Positions 36,101 through 45,671 of a DNA stretch of 64,000 nt are shown here, one piece after another. This DNA is from Herbaspirillum sp. ASV7 (GTDB lineage: Bacteria; Pseudomonadota; Gammaproteobacteria; Burkholderiales; Burkholderiaceae_D). The stretch covers positions 62,001 to 126,000 of the forward strand of contig NZ_JAELUH010000004.1 in assembly GCF_016429215.1 (NCBI RefSeq). The letters run 5' to 3'. The notes beneath the pieces were generated by a model, which did no database searches, was not told where the DNA came from, and was given only the letters and a program-made list of their open reading frames with translations. Every line of letters starts with the position of its first letter. Position 1 is the stretch's first letter. A program made the position numbers and the translations under genes.

Positions 36101-36127
36101 TAAAGTTTTGGTCAAGACTGCCGTTGA
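36101..36127 (+). promoter_or_regulatory. sigma-28 promoter of flgKL
   Basis: TAAAGTTT (36101-36108), 11 bases, GCCGTTGA (36120-36127). The -35 is perfect and the -10 has two mismatches from GCCGATAA. It lies 42 bp before flgK and places flgKL in the late, FliA-dependent class. Confidence 0.85.
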
Positions 36128-36169
36128 CTTGGTTATTCCGCTAAAAGCTTTCAGGGACGACAACCTAGC

Positions 36170-38509
36170 ATGGCAACTAACATTTTCAGCATCGGGCAAT
36201 CGGCGTTGCAGGCAGCCATGGCGGCGCAAGCCACCACCAGCCACAACATTTCCAATGCCACCACGCCCGGCTACAACCGCCAGGAAGTCGTGCAAAGCTC
36301 GGCTGGCGGCATCAATTACGGTTACGGCTTCGTCGGTCAGGGTACCCAGGTCACCCAGATCAAGCGCATCTACGACGACTTGCTGACCAAGCAGGCGCTG
36401 GCCTCGCAGACCACGGCCAGCTCGCTGGACTCCTACTATTCGCAGATCTCGCAGATCAATAACACGCTGGCCGATTCCCAGGCCGGCTTGTCGCCAGCGC
36501 TGCAGAATTTCTTTTCGGCGGTGCAGGGCTTGGCCTCTAACCCGACCACCCAGGCGTCGCGTCAGTCGGTGTTGTCGCAGGCATCCACCCTGGCCGCGCG
36601 CGTGCAGAGCCTGAGCGACCAGTTGCAGCAGAGCAGTGCTGCGGTCAATAGCCAGATCACCTCGACGATCAGCACGGTCAACTCCTATGCCCAGCAACTC
36701 TCGGCCCTGAATCAGGCCATCGTCAAGGCCACCGGTTCGTCCGGCGGGCAGGCACCCAACGACTTGCTGGACCAGCGCGACCAGGTCGTGGCCGAGCTCA
36801 ACAAGTACGTCAAGATCACCACCGTGCCCCAGGATACGGGGGCCATCAGCGTGTTCATCGGTACTGGCCAGGCATTGGTGGCAGGTGACCAGGTGAGCAC
36901 CTTGGTGGCGACCAATTCGCCCACCGATGTCTCGCGCCTGCAGGTCGGTGTGCAGACCACCGGCGGCGGCACCGCGACCATTCCCGACAGTTTCTTCTAC
37001 GATGGCGGCAGCCTCGGCGGCTTATTGAAGTATCGGTCCGAAACACTCGATCCCACGCAGAATTCGCTGGGCCGCATCGCCATCGCGCTGGGGACCGCAT
37101 TCAACCAGCAACAGCAGCTGGGTCTGGACCAGAACGGCAATCCCGGTACCAACCTGTTCAATGTCAGCTCACCCAACCTGATCGCCTATCCGACCAATAC
37201 GGGCACGACCAACCTGACCACGACGATCAGCGATCCGTCCAAGCTGACCACCAGCGACTACACCATGTCCTACGATGGCACCAACTACACGTTGACGCGC
37301 CTGTCGGATAGCACCAAGACCACTTACACGGCCGCCAGCTTCCCGGTGACCGTGGATGGCGTGACCTACTCCAATGGTGCGGCCGCTCCCGGACCGTATG
37401 CGCCCACCATGACCGCCGGCGATATGTACAAGATCCAGCCGACGGCCAACGGCGCGCAGGGATTCTCTGTGGCGCTGCAAAACACCCAGTTGCTGGCCAC
37501 GGCTGCGCCCATCGTCACTGCGATCAACGCGACCAACAATGCCAACCTGGTCATGCCTGCCACCAACACCGGCAGCGGTATCGTGACCAACACCTCGGTG
37601 GATCCGACCAAGTTCCAGCAGGGCTCCTCGGTGTCCTTTGCGACCACGGTGGATACCACGGTGACGCCCAACCAGACCAAGCTGGCGGCGACCTGGTCCG
37701 GCGCCACCCCCACGCCCAGCGTAACGCTGACCTATCCCGATGGTACGTCCAGCACCGTGACCGGCACCACGTCGTTCAACTACCAGTCCGGCATGACCGT
37801 CACTAGCGGCGGCCTGACTTACACGTTGACCGGCTCGCCCAATGCCGGCGACCAGTTCAACTTCACGCCGACCTCGGCCAACCAGGGCACGGCCACCATC
37901 AGCACCGGTTCGGTCACGTCAGCCTACCTGAGCACCACCACACCGCTGACCAAGCCGACCACGCTGACCTACAACACGGCGGCATCACCACCGGCATTCA
38001 CCCTCTCGCCGGCTGCTCCTGCCGGTGGTGGCACCATTACCCACCTGGACGGTACCACCACCGCCATTGCCGGTGGCGCCACCAGCATTCCTTACAAGGC
38101 AGGCGATACCTACGTCATCAGCGGCGTATCGTTCCAGATTTCGGGCCAGCCCTCCAATGGTGACCAGTTCACCATTTCGGCCAATACCAATGCCGCCTCG
38201 GACAACCGCAATACGCTGGCCATGGGCGCGCTGCAAACCGCGACCACGATCGCCGGCACCAACTTCCAGGGATCCTATTCCCAGCTGGTTGCCACCATCG
38301 GCAACAAGACCAACGAGATCAACGTCACCAATACGGCCGAGAAATCGCGCCTGGCGGCGATCCAGAGCCAACAGCAGTCCGAGTCCGGGGTCAACCAGGA
38401 CGAGGAACTGGCGCAGATGATCCAGAACCAGCAGCAATACCAGGCTGCGGCCAAGATCATCCAGGCGGCCAGTGACATGCTCAACGTGCTGTTCACGCTG
38501 GGTACCTAA
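36170..38509 (+). CDS. flgK: hook-filament junction protein FlgK (HAP1), enlarged
   Basis: First junction protein between hook and filament, carried by FlgN. At 779 residues it is much longer than the 547-residue enteric protein. The axial N-terminus (ATTSHNISNATTPGYNRQE, 21-39) and C-terminus (QNQQQYQAAAKIIQAASDML) are normal. The extra length lies at about residues 355-671, where a beta-rich module recurs three times, ending in GDMYKIQP (418-425), GDQFNFTP (560-567) and GDQFTIS (664-670). It follows a sigma-28 promoter and precedes flgL by 22 bp. Confidence 0.94.
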   Translation: MATNIFSIGQSALQAAMAAQATTSHNISNATTPGYNRQEVVQSSAGGINYGYGFVGQGTQVTQIKRIYDDLLTKQALASQTTASSLDSYYSQISQINNTLADSQAGLSPALQNFFSAVQGLASNPTTQASRQSVLSQASTLAARVQSLSDQLQQSSAAVNSQITSTISTVNSYAQQLSALNQAIVKATGSSGGQAPNDLLDQRDQVVAELNKYVKITTVPQDTGAISVFIGTGQALVAGDQVSTLVATNSPTDVSRLQVGVQTTGGGTATIPDSFFYDGGSLGGLLKYRSETLDPTQNSLGRIAIALGTAFNQQQQLGLDQNGNPGTNLFNVSSPNLIAYPTNTGTTNLTTTISDPSKLTTSDYTMSYDGTNYTLTRLSDSTKTTYTAASFPVTVDGVTYSNGAAAPGPYAPTMTAGDMYKIQPTANGAQGFSVALQNTQLLATAAPIVTAINATNNANLVMPATNTGSGIVTNTSVDPTKFQQGSSVSFATTVDTTVTPNQTKLAATWSGATPTPSVTLTYPDGTSSTVTGTTSFNYQSGMTVTSGGLTYTLTGSPNAGDQFNFTPTSANQGTATISTGSVTSAYLSTTTPLTKPTTLTYNTAASPPAFTLSPAAPAGGGTITHLDGTTTAIAGGATSIPYKAGDTYVISGVSFQISGQPSNGDQFTISANTNAASDNRNTLAMGALQTATTIAGTNFQGSYSQLVATIGNKTNEINVTNTAEKSRLAAIQSQQQSESGVNQDEELAQMIQNQQQYQAAAKIIQAASDMLNVLFTLGT

Positions 38510-38531
38510 TCGAGCTTAAAGGAACAGGCAA

Positions 38532-39665
38532 ATGCGCATTAGCACCCAGATGCTCTATCAGCAGAGCAACAGTGACTTGACCAACATGCAGGGCGACATC
38601 CTGAAGCTGACGCAGCAGGTGAGCGCCGGCCAGACGGTGCTGGTCCCTTCGGATGATCCGGTGGCATCTGCACGCGCGCTGGACGTCAGCCAGAGTCAGT
38701 CGCTCAATAACCAGTACGCCACCAATCGTCAGAATGCCAATAGCGCCCTCACGACAGTCCAGGCCACCTTGACCAGTTTCAGCAACATGCTGGTCAAGCT
38801 CAAGTCGGATGTGATCACCGCCGGCAACGCCTCCTATTCCAATAACGAGCGTTCGGACATGGCCTCCGAGATCAAGGGCAATCTCAATGAAGTGCTGGGC
38901 TACGCCAATGCGCAGGACGGCACGGGAGATTATCTGTTTGGCGGCTTCAAGAGCTCGACCCAGCCGTTCACCATGGATGGTACGGGCGGTGTGACCTACA
39001 ACGGCGACCAGGGCGTGATGGCCTTGCAGGTCGATTCGACCCGGCAGATGGCCATCAGCGCGTCGGGGCAGCAGATTTTCCAGGGCAATGGTCAAGACAT
39101 CTTCAAGACCATGAGCAACATGATCAACACGCTGTCGATCCCGGTGACCGAGGCGGCCAACAATGCCGACGAAACGGCGGCAAACGCCTTCGTCTATCCG
39201 GCAGGTTCCGGCCAGACGCCGATCGCCGCTTACAAGACCGCGCAAGCGCAGCTGGATGCCCTCGATCCCAGTGATCCGACCTATGCGGCCAAATTTACCC
39301 AGGTGGCTGCGCTGAAGCTGCAATCAGACGCCGCCGATGCCGCGCGTACCCCGGTGCCTGGCAGCCAGGCGGCGTTGACGCGCAACCTGGCAGCGTTCAA
39401 CACCCAGATCGATGCCATGATCGGTAACGTCACCACCGCCCAGGCCTCCATCGGTGCGCGCCAGAACGAACTGGATAGCCTGGACGCTGCCGGCCAGGTC
39501 AAGAATGAGAACTACACAGCCACTATCAACGACCTGCTTGGACGCAATACCTCCGATATCAGCTCACTGGTCAGTGATCTCACGCTCAAGCAGACCTACT
39601 TGTCGGCTGCACAGAAGGTGTTCGTGTCTACAAGCAGCCTGTCGCTGTTGAACTATCTGAAGTAA
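38532..39665 (+). CDS. flgL: hook-filament junction protein FlgL (HAP3)
   Basis: Second junction protein, on which the filament starts. The 377-residue protein has the flagellin-like N-terminus MRISTQMLYQQSNSDL and the C-terminal helix LTLKQTYLSAAQKVFV. The central region is Ala/Asp-rich. AAAGGAACA lies upstream of ATG 38532. A bidirectional terminator follows and separates it from the convergent efflux operon. Confidence 0.94.
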   Translation: MRISTQMLYQQSNSDLTNMQGDILKLTQQVSAGQTVLVPSDDPVASARALDVSQSQSLNNQYATNRQNANSALTTVQATLTSFSNMLVKLKSDVITAGNASYSNNERSDMASEIKGNLNEVLGYANAQDGTGDYLFGGFKSSTQPFTMDGTGGVTYNGDQGVMALQVDSTRQMAISASGQQIFQGNGQDIFKTMSNMINTLSIPVTEAANNADETAANAFVYPAGSGQTPIAAYKTAQAQLDALDPSDPTYAAKFTQVAALKLQSDAADAARTPVPGSQAALTRNLAAFNTQIDAMIGNVTTAQASIGARQNELDSLDAAGQVKNENYTATINDLLGRNTSDISSLVSDLTLKQTYLSAAQKVFVSTSSLSLLNYLK

Positions 39666-39705
39666 TCATTCCTGTCTTGCCGCTCGGTCGGCACGACGGA
39701 CAAGC

Positions 39706-39735
39706 ACAAAGGCGAACCTGCGGGTTCGCCTTTGT
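39706..39735. terminator. bidirectional terminator between flgL and efflux operon
   Basis: A 13-bp stem ACAAAGGCGAACC / GGTTCGCCTTTGT with the loop TGCG, ending in TTTGT. It lies 41 bp after flgL and 18 bp from the end of the convergent outer-membrane factor gene. Confidence 0.85.
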
Positions 39736-39753
39736 CGTTCTGGCGGCGCGGTT

Positions 39754-41187
39754 TCATCGTGCGACCCTGTCGCCGGCAGCGTCGCTGGTGGTGATGCGAT
39801 CATCGCCGCCCAGGGCCTGGTAGAGCGTCATCTGGTTCTTCAGCTGGTTCAGCCGCACCTGCGCCAGCGATACCTCGGCGCTGCGTCGCTTGTCCTGCTG
39901 GTCCAGCCAGGATTGCAGGGTCACCGAGCCAGCCCGATAGCGCAGCTCGTAGAGGCGTTCGGCCGCCTGTGCGGCCTCCAGGTTGCGTTGCAGGAGGGCC
40001 TGTTGCGCAGCGTACTGGCGACGTGCCGACAAGGCATTCTCGACGTCGCCCAAGGCCGCATAGAGGCTCTGGCGGAAGTCGACCACGGCCTTGTCGTAAT
40101 CGGCCTGGGCGATACCCACCTTGAGCTTCATCTCGGTGTGCTGCAGGAAGGGCAGCGTCAATTGCCCCGCCAGCGAACCCACCGGATTCTGCAGCAGGCG
40201 CAGCAGGGCATCGCTGCTGGTGCCGAGGCTGCCGGTCAGGGTCAGTTGCGGGTAATAGTTGGTGCGTGCCAGGTCGACGCTGGCCAGTGCCTCGCGCAGC
40301 CGCAACTCGGCCGCCCGCAGGTCCGGGCGGCGCGCCAGCAGTTCGGCTGGCAGGCCCGCTGCCAAGGGCGGCAAGGCTTGCTGGGGCAGCAGGGCGGGCA
40401 GGGCGATGGACTTGCCGGGCGGGCTATCGAAGAGGATGGCCAGGGCATTGTCGTTCTCCACCTGCTGTTGCACCAGCTCGGTATGGCTGGATTGCTGGGT
40501 GATCAGGTTCTGCTGGGCTTCCAGCACTTCCAGCGAGGAGACGGCACCGGCCTGGTACTGCGTGCGCACCAGTTCCAGCGTCTTCTGCGCGTAGGCGATG
40601 CTCTCCAGGCTGGTGCGGATGCGCTGGTTCAGGTAGGCCCCGGTCCAGTAGAGGTTGGCGGTGGTGCCGATCAGGCTCAGTGCGGTGCTGTCGCGGTCCT
40701 GCGCGGTGGCCAGCGCCTCCCAGCGATTGACGTCGTAGTTGGCGCCCAGGCGACCCCACAGGTCCACCTCATAGGACAGTGTCACCGTATTCTGGCTGCT
40801 GCGCGTGGTCTGGCGCGTGGCATCGAGCTGCTTGCTGGCGCTCGATCCCAAGGTGGCGCCCAGCGCGGGTACGAAGGCGTCACTGGCCAGCCCGGCTTGC
40901 AGCTGGGCGCGCCGGACCTTGATGGTGGCGGCGGCCAGGTCGTTGTTCTTGCGCAGCGCCTCATCAATGAGGCTGCTGAGGGTATCGTCGCCGAAGGCTT
41001 GCCACCAGCGCTGGGCATTGACTTCGGCTTGCGTGCCGCCTTGCAGCCAGGCGGCGGGGGCTTGCGTCACGGGCGGAGTATAGGGAGTGCGCACCAGGGC
41101 GCTGCAGCCGCCCAGCACGCAGAGCGCCAGTGCCAGTGAAATGTGTGAAAGTTGCGGGCGGAAAAGGGACATGGGCAAGGATCTCAT
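39754..41187 (-). CDS. outer-membrane efflux lipoprotein (NodT/OMF family)
   Basis: TolC-like outer-membrane channel that completes the MacAB pump. The 477-residue precursor has a signal peptide and lipobox VLGGC (Cys28), then two repeated helical-hairpin halves. Typical segments are [35 protein letters not shown] and [15 protein letters not shown]. Start placed at ATG 41187 because it overlaps the macB stop as ATGA. ATG 41172 (MSLFRPQL), five codons later, is the alternative and gives a more compact signal peptide. It is the third gene of the macA-macB-OMF operon. Confidence 0.87.
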   Translation of the reverse strand: MRSLPMSLFRPQLSHISLALALCVLGGCSALVRTPYTPPVTQAPAAWLQGGTQAEVNAQRWWQAFGDDTLSSLIDEALRKNNDLAAATIKVRRAQLQAGLASDAFVPALGATLGSSASKQLDATRQTTRSSQNTVTLSYEVDLWGRLGANYDVNRWEALATAQDRDSTALSLIGTTANLYWTGAYLNQRIRTSLESIAYAQKTLELVRTQYQAGAVSSLEVLEAQQNLITQQSSHTELVQQQVENDNALAILFDSPPGKSIALPALLPQQALPPLAAGLPAELLARRPDLRAAELRLREALASVDLARTNYYPQLTLTGSLGTSSDALLRLLQNPVGSLAGQLTLPFLQHTEMKLKVGIAQADYDKAVVDFRQSLYAALGDVENALSARRQYAAQQALLQRNLEAAQAAERLYELRYRAGSVTLQSWLDQQDKRRSAEVSLAQVRLNQLKNQMTLYQALGGDDRITTSDAAGDRVAR

Positions 41188-43139
41188 TCGCGGGCCAGGG
41201 CATCGACCGGGTTCAGGCGCGCCGCATTGCGCGCCGGCAGGAAGCCGAAGACCACGCCGATCAGCGTCGAGCAGGCAAAGGCGCTGACGATGGAGGCAGT
41301 CGAGTAGATCAGGCGGAAGGTGCTGACGAAGTGCGCGAAGATGGCGCCGAAGGACAACGCCAGCAGCACGCCGATCAAGCCACCAGCCAGGCACACCAGC
41401 ACGGCCTCGATCAGGAACTGCTGCATGATGTCGTCCTGGCGTGCGCCCACGGCCATGCGCACGCCGATCTCGCGGGTGCGTTCGGTGACCGAGACCAGCA
41501 TGATGTTCATCACGCCGATGCCGCCCACCACCAGCGAGATCAGGGCGATCATCGACACCAGCAGGGTCAGTGTGGCCGTGGCCTTTTCGATGGTCTGGCG
41601 GATGCTGTCGGTGTTGAAGATGTAGAAGTCCTTGGTGCGATGACGCAGCGTCATCAGCTGGACGATGCCCTGTTCGGCTGCCGCGCTGGGCACATTGTCG
41701 TTGACCCGCACGGTGATGCCGCTGAGGTAGCGTTGGCCGATCACCCGGCTCATGGCGGTGGTGTAGGGGACCCAGACATTGAGGGCGTTGTTGTTGCCGA
41801 AGCCGTTCTCGCGCTTTTGCGTCACGCCGATGATGCGGCAGGGCACGCTGCCCAGGAAGATCACTTCGCCCAGCGGATCGCTATTGGCGGGGAAGAGCTT
41901 CTTGTAGGTGTTGGCGTCGATGACCACTTCCTGGGCGTAGCGACGGATGCCCTCTTGATCGAAGCTCTGGCCGCGCGCCATCTTCAGGCCGCGCACGCGG
42001 AAGTACTGCTCGCCCACGCCATTGATGGTGGCCGAGACCGAGACGTTGCCATAGCGCGCCGAGGAGGCCGTGGACACACTGGGCGTGACGCTGTCCACGA
42101 AGTTCTGCTCGGCCAGGGCGGCGGCATCGGCCGGCGTGAGCGTACGGATCGCGGCGGACTTCATGTCGCCGAAGTCGGCGCCAGGAAAGATGTCGATGGT
42201 ATTGGTGCCCATGGCGCTGATGTCGGAGAGGATCTGCTCGCGCGAGCCGCTGCCCAGGGCCACCACCGAGACCACCGAGGCGATGCCGATGATGATGCCC
42301 AGCATGGTCAGGAAGCTGCGCAAGCGGTGCGCGTTCATGGCCAGCAGCGACATGTGCAGGGCTTCCTTGAGTCGATCCAGCGCGGCCCGCCAGGAGGGCG
42401 CGGCCTTGCGCTGCTGCGGCTGCAGCGTCGCCGCCGGTGGGGCATCTGCGGCGGCGTTGCGACGGTCGGCAACGATCACGCCATCCTTGATCTCGATGAT
42501 GCGCTGGGCATTGCTGGCCACCTGCATATCGTGGGTGACGATGATGATGGTATGGCCCTCGGCATGCAGCTCCTTGAGGATGTTCATCACCTCCAGGCCG
42601 CTGTGGCTGTCCAGCGCCCCGGTCGGTTCATCGGCCAGGATGACGTCGCCGCCATTCATCAGCGCGCGGGCGATCGAGACGCGCTGCTGCTGTCCGCCCG
42701 ACAGTTGTCCGGGCTTGTGGTGGCTGCGCTCGGCCAGGCCCAGGCGCGCCAGCAGTTGCGCGGCGCGCGCGCGGCGCTCCTTGCGCTCGCGGCCGGCATA
42801 GACCGAAGGCACTTCCACGTTGGCGGTGGCGTCCAGGTCGGAGAGCAGGTGATAGCGCTGGAAGATGAAGCCGAAGTGTTCGCGCCGCAACTGCGCCAGC
42901 GCATCCGCATCCAGTTCGCCGGTCTCGCGGCCGGCCACCTGATAGCTGCCGGCACTGGGCTTGTCCAGGCAGCCCAGGATATTCATCAGGGTGGACTTGC
43001 CAGAACCCGATGCACCGACGATGGCGACCATTTCGCCGGCGGCGATATCGAGATTGACGTCGTCGAGGACGGTGATGCTGTCGTCGCCAGCCGGGAAGTC
43101 GCGTCGCAGTCCGCGCAGCCGCAAGAGGGGTGTGCTCAT
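41184..43139 (-). CDS. macB: MacB-type ABC transporter (ATPase-permease fusion)
   Basis: Inner-membrane part of a tripartite pump that uses ATP to push macrolides, peptides or lipids from the periplasm into the outer-membrane channel. The 651-residue protein has an N-terminal ATPase domain (1-230) with Walker [10 protein letters not shown] (43-51), the signature LSGGQQQR and Walker [13 protein letters not shown]. Its permease has one membrane helix near 280, a large periplasmic domain and three C-terminal helices. The substrate is unknown. It lies 9 bp after macA and overlaps the OMF gene. Confidence 0.93.
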   Translation of the reverse strand: MSTPLLRLRGLRRDFPAGDDSITVLDDVNLDIAAGEMVAIVGASGSGKSTLMNILGCLDKPSAGSYQVAGRETGELDADALAQLRREHFGFIFQRYHLLSDLDATANVEVPSVYAGRERKERRARAAQLLARLGLAERSHHKPGQLSGGQQQRVSIARALMNGGDVILADEPTGALDSHSGLEVMNILKELHAEGHTIIIVTHDMQVASNAQRIIEIKDGVIVADRRNAAADAPPAATLQPQQRKAAPSWRAALDRLKEALHMSLLAMNAHRLRSFLTMLGIIIGIASVVSVVALGSGSREQILSDISAMGTNTIDIFPGADFGDMKSAAIRTLTPADAAALAEQNFVDSVTPSVSTASSARYGNVSVSATINGVGEQYFRVRGLKMARGQSFDQEGIRRYAQEVVIDANTYKKLFPANSDPLGEVIFLGSVPCRIIGVTQKRENGFGNNNALNVWVPYTTAMSRVIGQRYLSGITVRVNDNVPSAAAEQGIVQLMTLRHRTKDFYIFNTDSIRQTIEKATATLTLLVSMIALISLVVGGIGVMNIMLVSVTERTREIGVRMAVGARQDDIMQQFLIEAVLVCLAGGLIGVLLALSFGAIFAHFVSTFRLIYSTASIVSAFACSTLIGVVFGFLPARNAARLNPVDALARE

Positions 43140-43148
43140 GGCTACCTC

Positions 43149-44369
43149 TTACACGCCCGGCGGCGGGCCACGATGCTCGGCGGTGCCGTCGGCCGTCGCG
43201 CTGGTGGCCGTGCCGGTGACCACGCGTTCGCCGGCCTTGATGCCTTCGATGATCTGCACCTGGGCATTGGTGTTGATGCCTATCCTCACCTTGCGCGGCT
43301 GCGCCTGGCCCTGGGCATCGAGCACGCGCACCGTGTAGCGGCCCTGAGCATCCTTTTCGCCCAGGGCGGTGGAGGGCACCACCAGGGTGTCTTTGGCCTC
43401 GGAGAGCACGATGTTGACCTGGGTCGTCATCGAGATGCGCAGCTTGCCATCCGGATTGGGGACGTCCAGCAAGCCGTTGTAGTAGATCGCCGTGGAGCTG
43501 GAACTGCTGGAGCTGGAACTGCTGCTGGTGGTGCTGGTGGAGGTATCGTCCTGCAGGATCGAGTCCGGTGCCGGCTCGATGGCGCGCAGGGTAGTGCGGT
43601 AGCGGTGGTCGGGGTCGCCCAGGATGGTGAAGTAGACCGGCAGGCCCGGCTTGACCCGGATGACGTCGGCTTCCGAGATCTGCGCCTTGATGGTCACCGT
43701 ATCCATGCGCGCCACCTTGATGATGGTGGGCGTGCTCTGGTTGGCGTTCACGGTCTGGCCTTCCTGCGCGACGATGGCCACCACCTGGCCATCGATGGGC
43801 GAGGTGATGCGGGTGTAGCCCAGGTTCACGCGGGCGGTATCGACCTGGATCGCCGCCGACCTGATCTGGGCCTGCAGCGAGGTGATATCGGCGCGGGTGG
43901 AGTCCAGCGTGGCCTCGGCGCTCTCGAAGTTCTCGCGCGAGGAGGCGTCGCCGGCCAGCATGGTCTTCTGGCGTTCATAGGCCAGTTGCGCCTGTTTCAG
44001 GGTGGCTTCCTTGGCGCGCAGTTGCGCCTCTAGGTTCTGCACCGAGAACTCGGCGCTGGCCAGGGAGTTCGCCTGGGTCAGCGAATCGATCTCGGCCACC
44101 AGTTGGCCCTTCTTGACCTGGTCGCCCAGGGCTACCTTGAGCGACTTGATCTGGCCCGACGCCTGTGCGCCCACGCTGACCTGCTTGTAGGCCTTGACGG
44201 TGCCGCTGGCCAGGACCACGTCCTGGATGTCGGCCACGGTGGCCGGCGCGCTCAGGTAGCTGGGCGGCGCCGGCGGCGTCAGCAGGCGCTTGCCGGTATA
44301 GCCGGCCAGCAGCAGCACGAGGAGGGCGGGGATGAGGAATTTGGGGCGACGGAGCTTGGCGATATTCAT
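43149..44369 (-). CDS. macA: MacA-type periplasmic adaptor subunit
   Basis: Membrane-fusion protein linking MacB to the outer-membrane channel. The 406-residue protein has an N-terminal membrane anchor (about 11-26), a lipoyl/barrel-sandwich domain (TVKAYKQVSVGAQASGQIKS), a long helical hairpin (about 95-170) and beta-barrel domains. Unusually it carries a run of 11 serines preceded by a Ser/Thr stretch (around residue 280-290), encoded by a 15-bp tandem duplication. The ATG at 44369 lacks a clear ribosome-binding site. First gene of the efflux operon, 141 bp after fliR on the same strand. Confidence 0.92.
   Translation of the reverse strand: MNIAKLRRPKFLIPALLVLLLAGYTGKRLLTPPAPPSYLSAPATVADIQDVVLASGTVKAYKQVSVGAQASGQIKSLKVALGDQVKKGQLVAEIDSLTQANSLASAEFSVQNLEAQLRAKEATLKQAQLAYERQKTMLAGDASSRENFESAEATLDSTRADITSLQAQIRSAAIQVDTARVNLGYTRITSPIDGQVVAIVAQEGQTVNANQSTPTIIKVARMDTVTIKAQISEADVIRVKPGLPVYFTILGDPDHRYRTTLRAIEPAPDSILQDDTSTSTTSSSSSSSSSSSTAIYYNGLLDVPNPDGKLRISMTTQVNIVLSEAKDTLVVPSTALGEKDAQGRYTVRVLDAQGQAQPRKVRIGINTNAQVQIIEGIKAGERVVTGTATSATADGTAEHRGPPPGV
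43494..43523. repeat. 15-bp tandem duplication coding poly-Ser in macA
   Basis: Two perfect copies of GGAGCTGGAACTGCT (43494-43508 and 43509-43523), read on the other strand as serine codons. Together with the next triplet they encode 11 consecutive Ser of the MacA homologue. Copy number could change by slippage without frameshift. Confidence 0.85.
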
Positions 44370-44471
44370 GCGGAAGGAGTGCGCACTGCGGTCATTTCTT
44401 GGCAGGCGATAGTGTGTATCGGGAGACAGTCGGCGATCGTCAGGACAGGTAAATTTTCTGTGATCGAATGT

Positions 44472-44487
44472 AGGCGCGGATGCGCCT
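44472..44487 (-). terminator. possible weak terminator after fliR
   Basis: A 6-bp stem AGGCGC / GCGCCT with a 4-nt loop, 24 bp beyond the fliR stop, with no T-tract. It may only partly separate fliR from macA transcription. Confidence 0.3.
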
Positions 44488-44510
44488 TCGCACGCCCGTC
44501 TCCGTCAAGC

Positions 44511-45314
44511 TCACGGACGTGGCAGCACCTTGACCGGCGGGACCGCGCCCAGCAGCCGCACCATTTCGACGCCTTCCGAGAGGAAGCGTTGCAGCGGCGT
44601 GAGCATGTAGGGCAGGCCAAAGCCGATCAGCAGGAAGCCAGCCAGCATGGTAATCGAAAAACCGATCCCGAACAGGTTCAGTTGCGGCGCCGCCCGGGTC
44701 AGGATGCCCAGCGCGAAGTTGGTGATCAGCAGGGCAATGAGGAACGGCAGCGACAGCTGGATACCCATGCTGAAGATCTTGCTCCCCCACAGGGCTAGCT
44801 GGTGGAAGCCCTCGGCGGTGATGGGCTGGCCGGTGATGGGCAGGGTCTGGAAACTCTCGGCCAGTACCTGCAGGAGGATCAGGTGACCGTTCAGGCTCAG
44901 GAAGACCATGGTGGCCAGCAGCGAAAAGACCTGGCTGATGACGGCGGTACGGCCCTGGCTCTGGGGATCGAAGAAGGCCGCGAAGGACAGGCCCATGGTG
45001 GAACTGGTGAGGTCGCCCGCAGCCTCCACGGCGGCGAACACGATACGCATGGCCAGGCCCATGGACAGGCCGATGAGCAGTTGCTCCAACAGGATCAGGA
45101 GGCCCGTCATCGACATCGGATCGATGGCCGGCGGGATCGGGACGTCGGGCGCGATGACCACGCCGATGGCAATGCCCAGCAGGATCTTCACCAGCATCGG
45201 TACGCTGGCGCTGCCGAAGGGCGGTGCCAGGCTCAACAGGCCCAGCATGCGCGTGGTCGGCCAGATGAACATGGCGACCCAGGCATAGAGTTGCTGGCTG
45301 GAAAAGGTGAGCAT
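44511..45314 (-). CDS. fliR: flagellar export gate protein FliR
   Basis: Inner-membrane subunit of the FliPQR export gate. The 267-residue protein has about six hydrophobic helices and the FliR-family start TFSSQQLYAWVAMFIWPTTR, with a conserved ALLITNFALGILTRAAPQLN segment near residue 191. Last gene of the leftward fli operon. A 51-bp gap separates it from fliQ. Beyond it lies the macA promoter region. Confidence 0.94.
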   Translation of the reverse strand: MLTFSSQQLYAWVAMFIWPTTRMLGLLSLAPPFGSASVPMLVKILLGIAIGVVIAPDVPIPPAIDPMSMTGLLILLEQLLIGLSMGLAMRIVFAAVEAAGDLTSSTMGLSFAAFFDPQSQGRTAVISQVFSLLATMVFLSLNGHLILLQVLAESFQTLPITGQPITAEGFHQLALWGSKIFSMGIQLSLPFLIALLITNFALGILTRAAPQLNLFGIGFSITMLAGFLLIGFGLPYMLTPLQRFLSEGVEMVRLLGAVPPVKVLPRP

Positions 45315-45365
45315 CAGGGCGCATCAGGCGGCCTTGACCGGCAAGCTGCCGGCCATGGTCGCGTT

Positions 45366-45635
45366 TTACTGGACCATGGCGGGAATGCCGCTGAACATGG
45401 TGCGCATGTAGTCGAGGATGATGGTGAGCATCCACGGGCCGGCCAGAATCAGGGCCAGGAACACGCCCACCAGCTTGGGGATGAAGGCCAGGGTCTGTTC
45501 GTTGATCTGGGTCGCCGCCTGGAAGATGCTGACGGCCAGCCCGATGATGAGGGCTGTCAACAGCATGGGCGCGGCGATCATCAGGGTGACTTCCATGGCC
45601 TGTCGGCCCATGGTCATGACGCTTTCGGGAGTCAT
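45366..45635 (-). CDS. fliQ: flagellar export gate protein FliQ
   Basis: A small 89-residue inner-membrane subunit of the export gate with two membrane hairpin helices. It starts MTPESVMTMGRQAMEVTLMI and contains the conserved ATQINEQTLAFIPKLVGVFL. It lies 36 bp after fliP. Length is exactly typical. Confidence 0.96.
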   Translation of the reverse strand: MTPESVMTMGRQAMEVTLMIAAPMLLTALIIGLAVSIFQAATQINEQTLAFIPKLVGVFLALILAGPWMLTIILDYMRTMFSGIPAMVQ

Positions 45636-45671
45636 CTGGCTCTCCTATTCCTTATTCCTGACTTCTGGTTG

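Noticed and set aside
41130-44033. A 967-codon open frame on the plus strand, antisense to macB and macA
   Set aside because: It is the mirror of high-GC coding sequence, has His/Gln/Gly/Asp-rich shadow composition and no ribosome-binding site; macAB on the other strand have clear domains.
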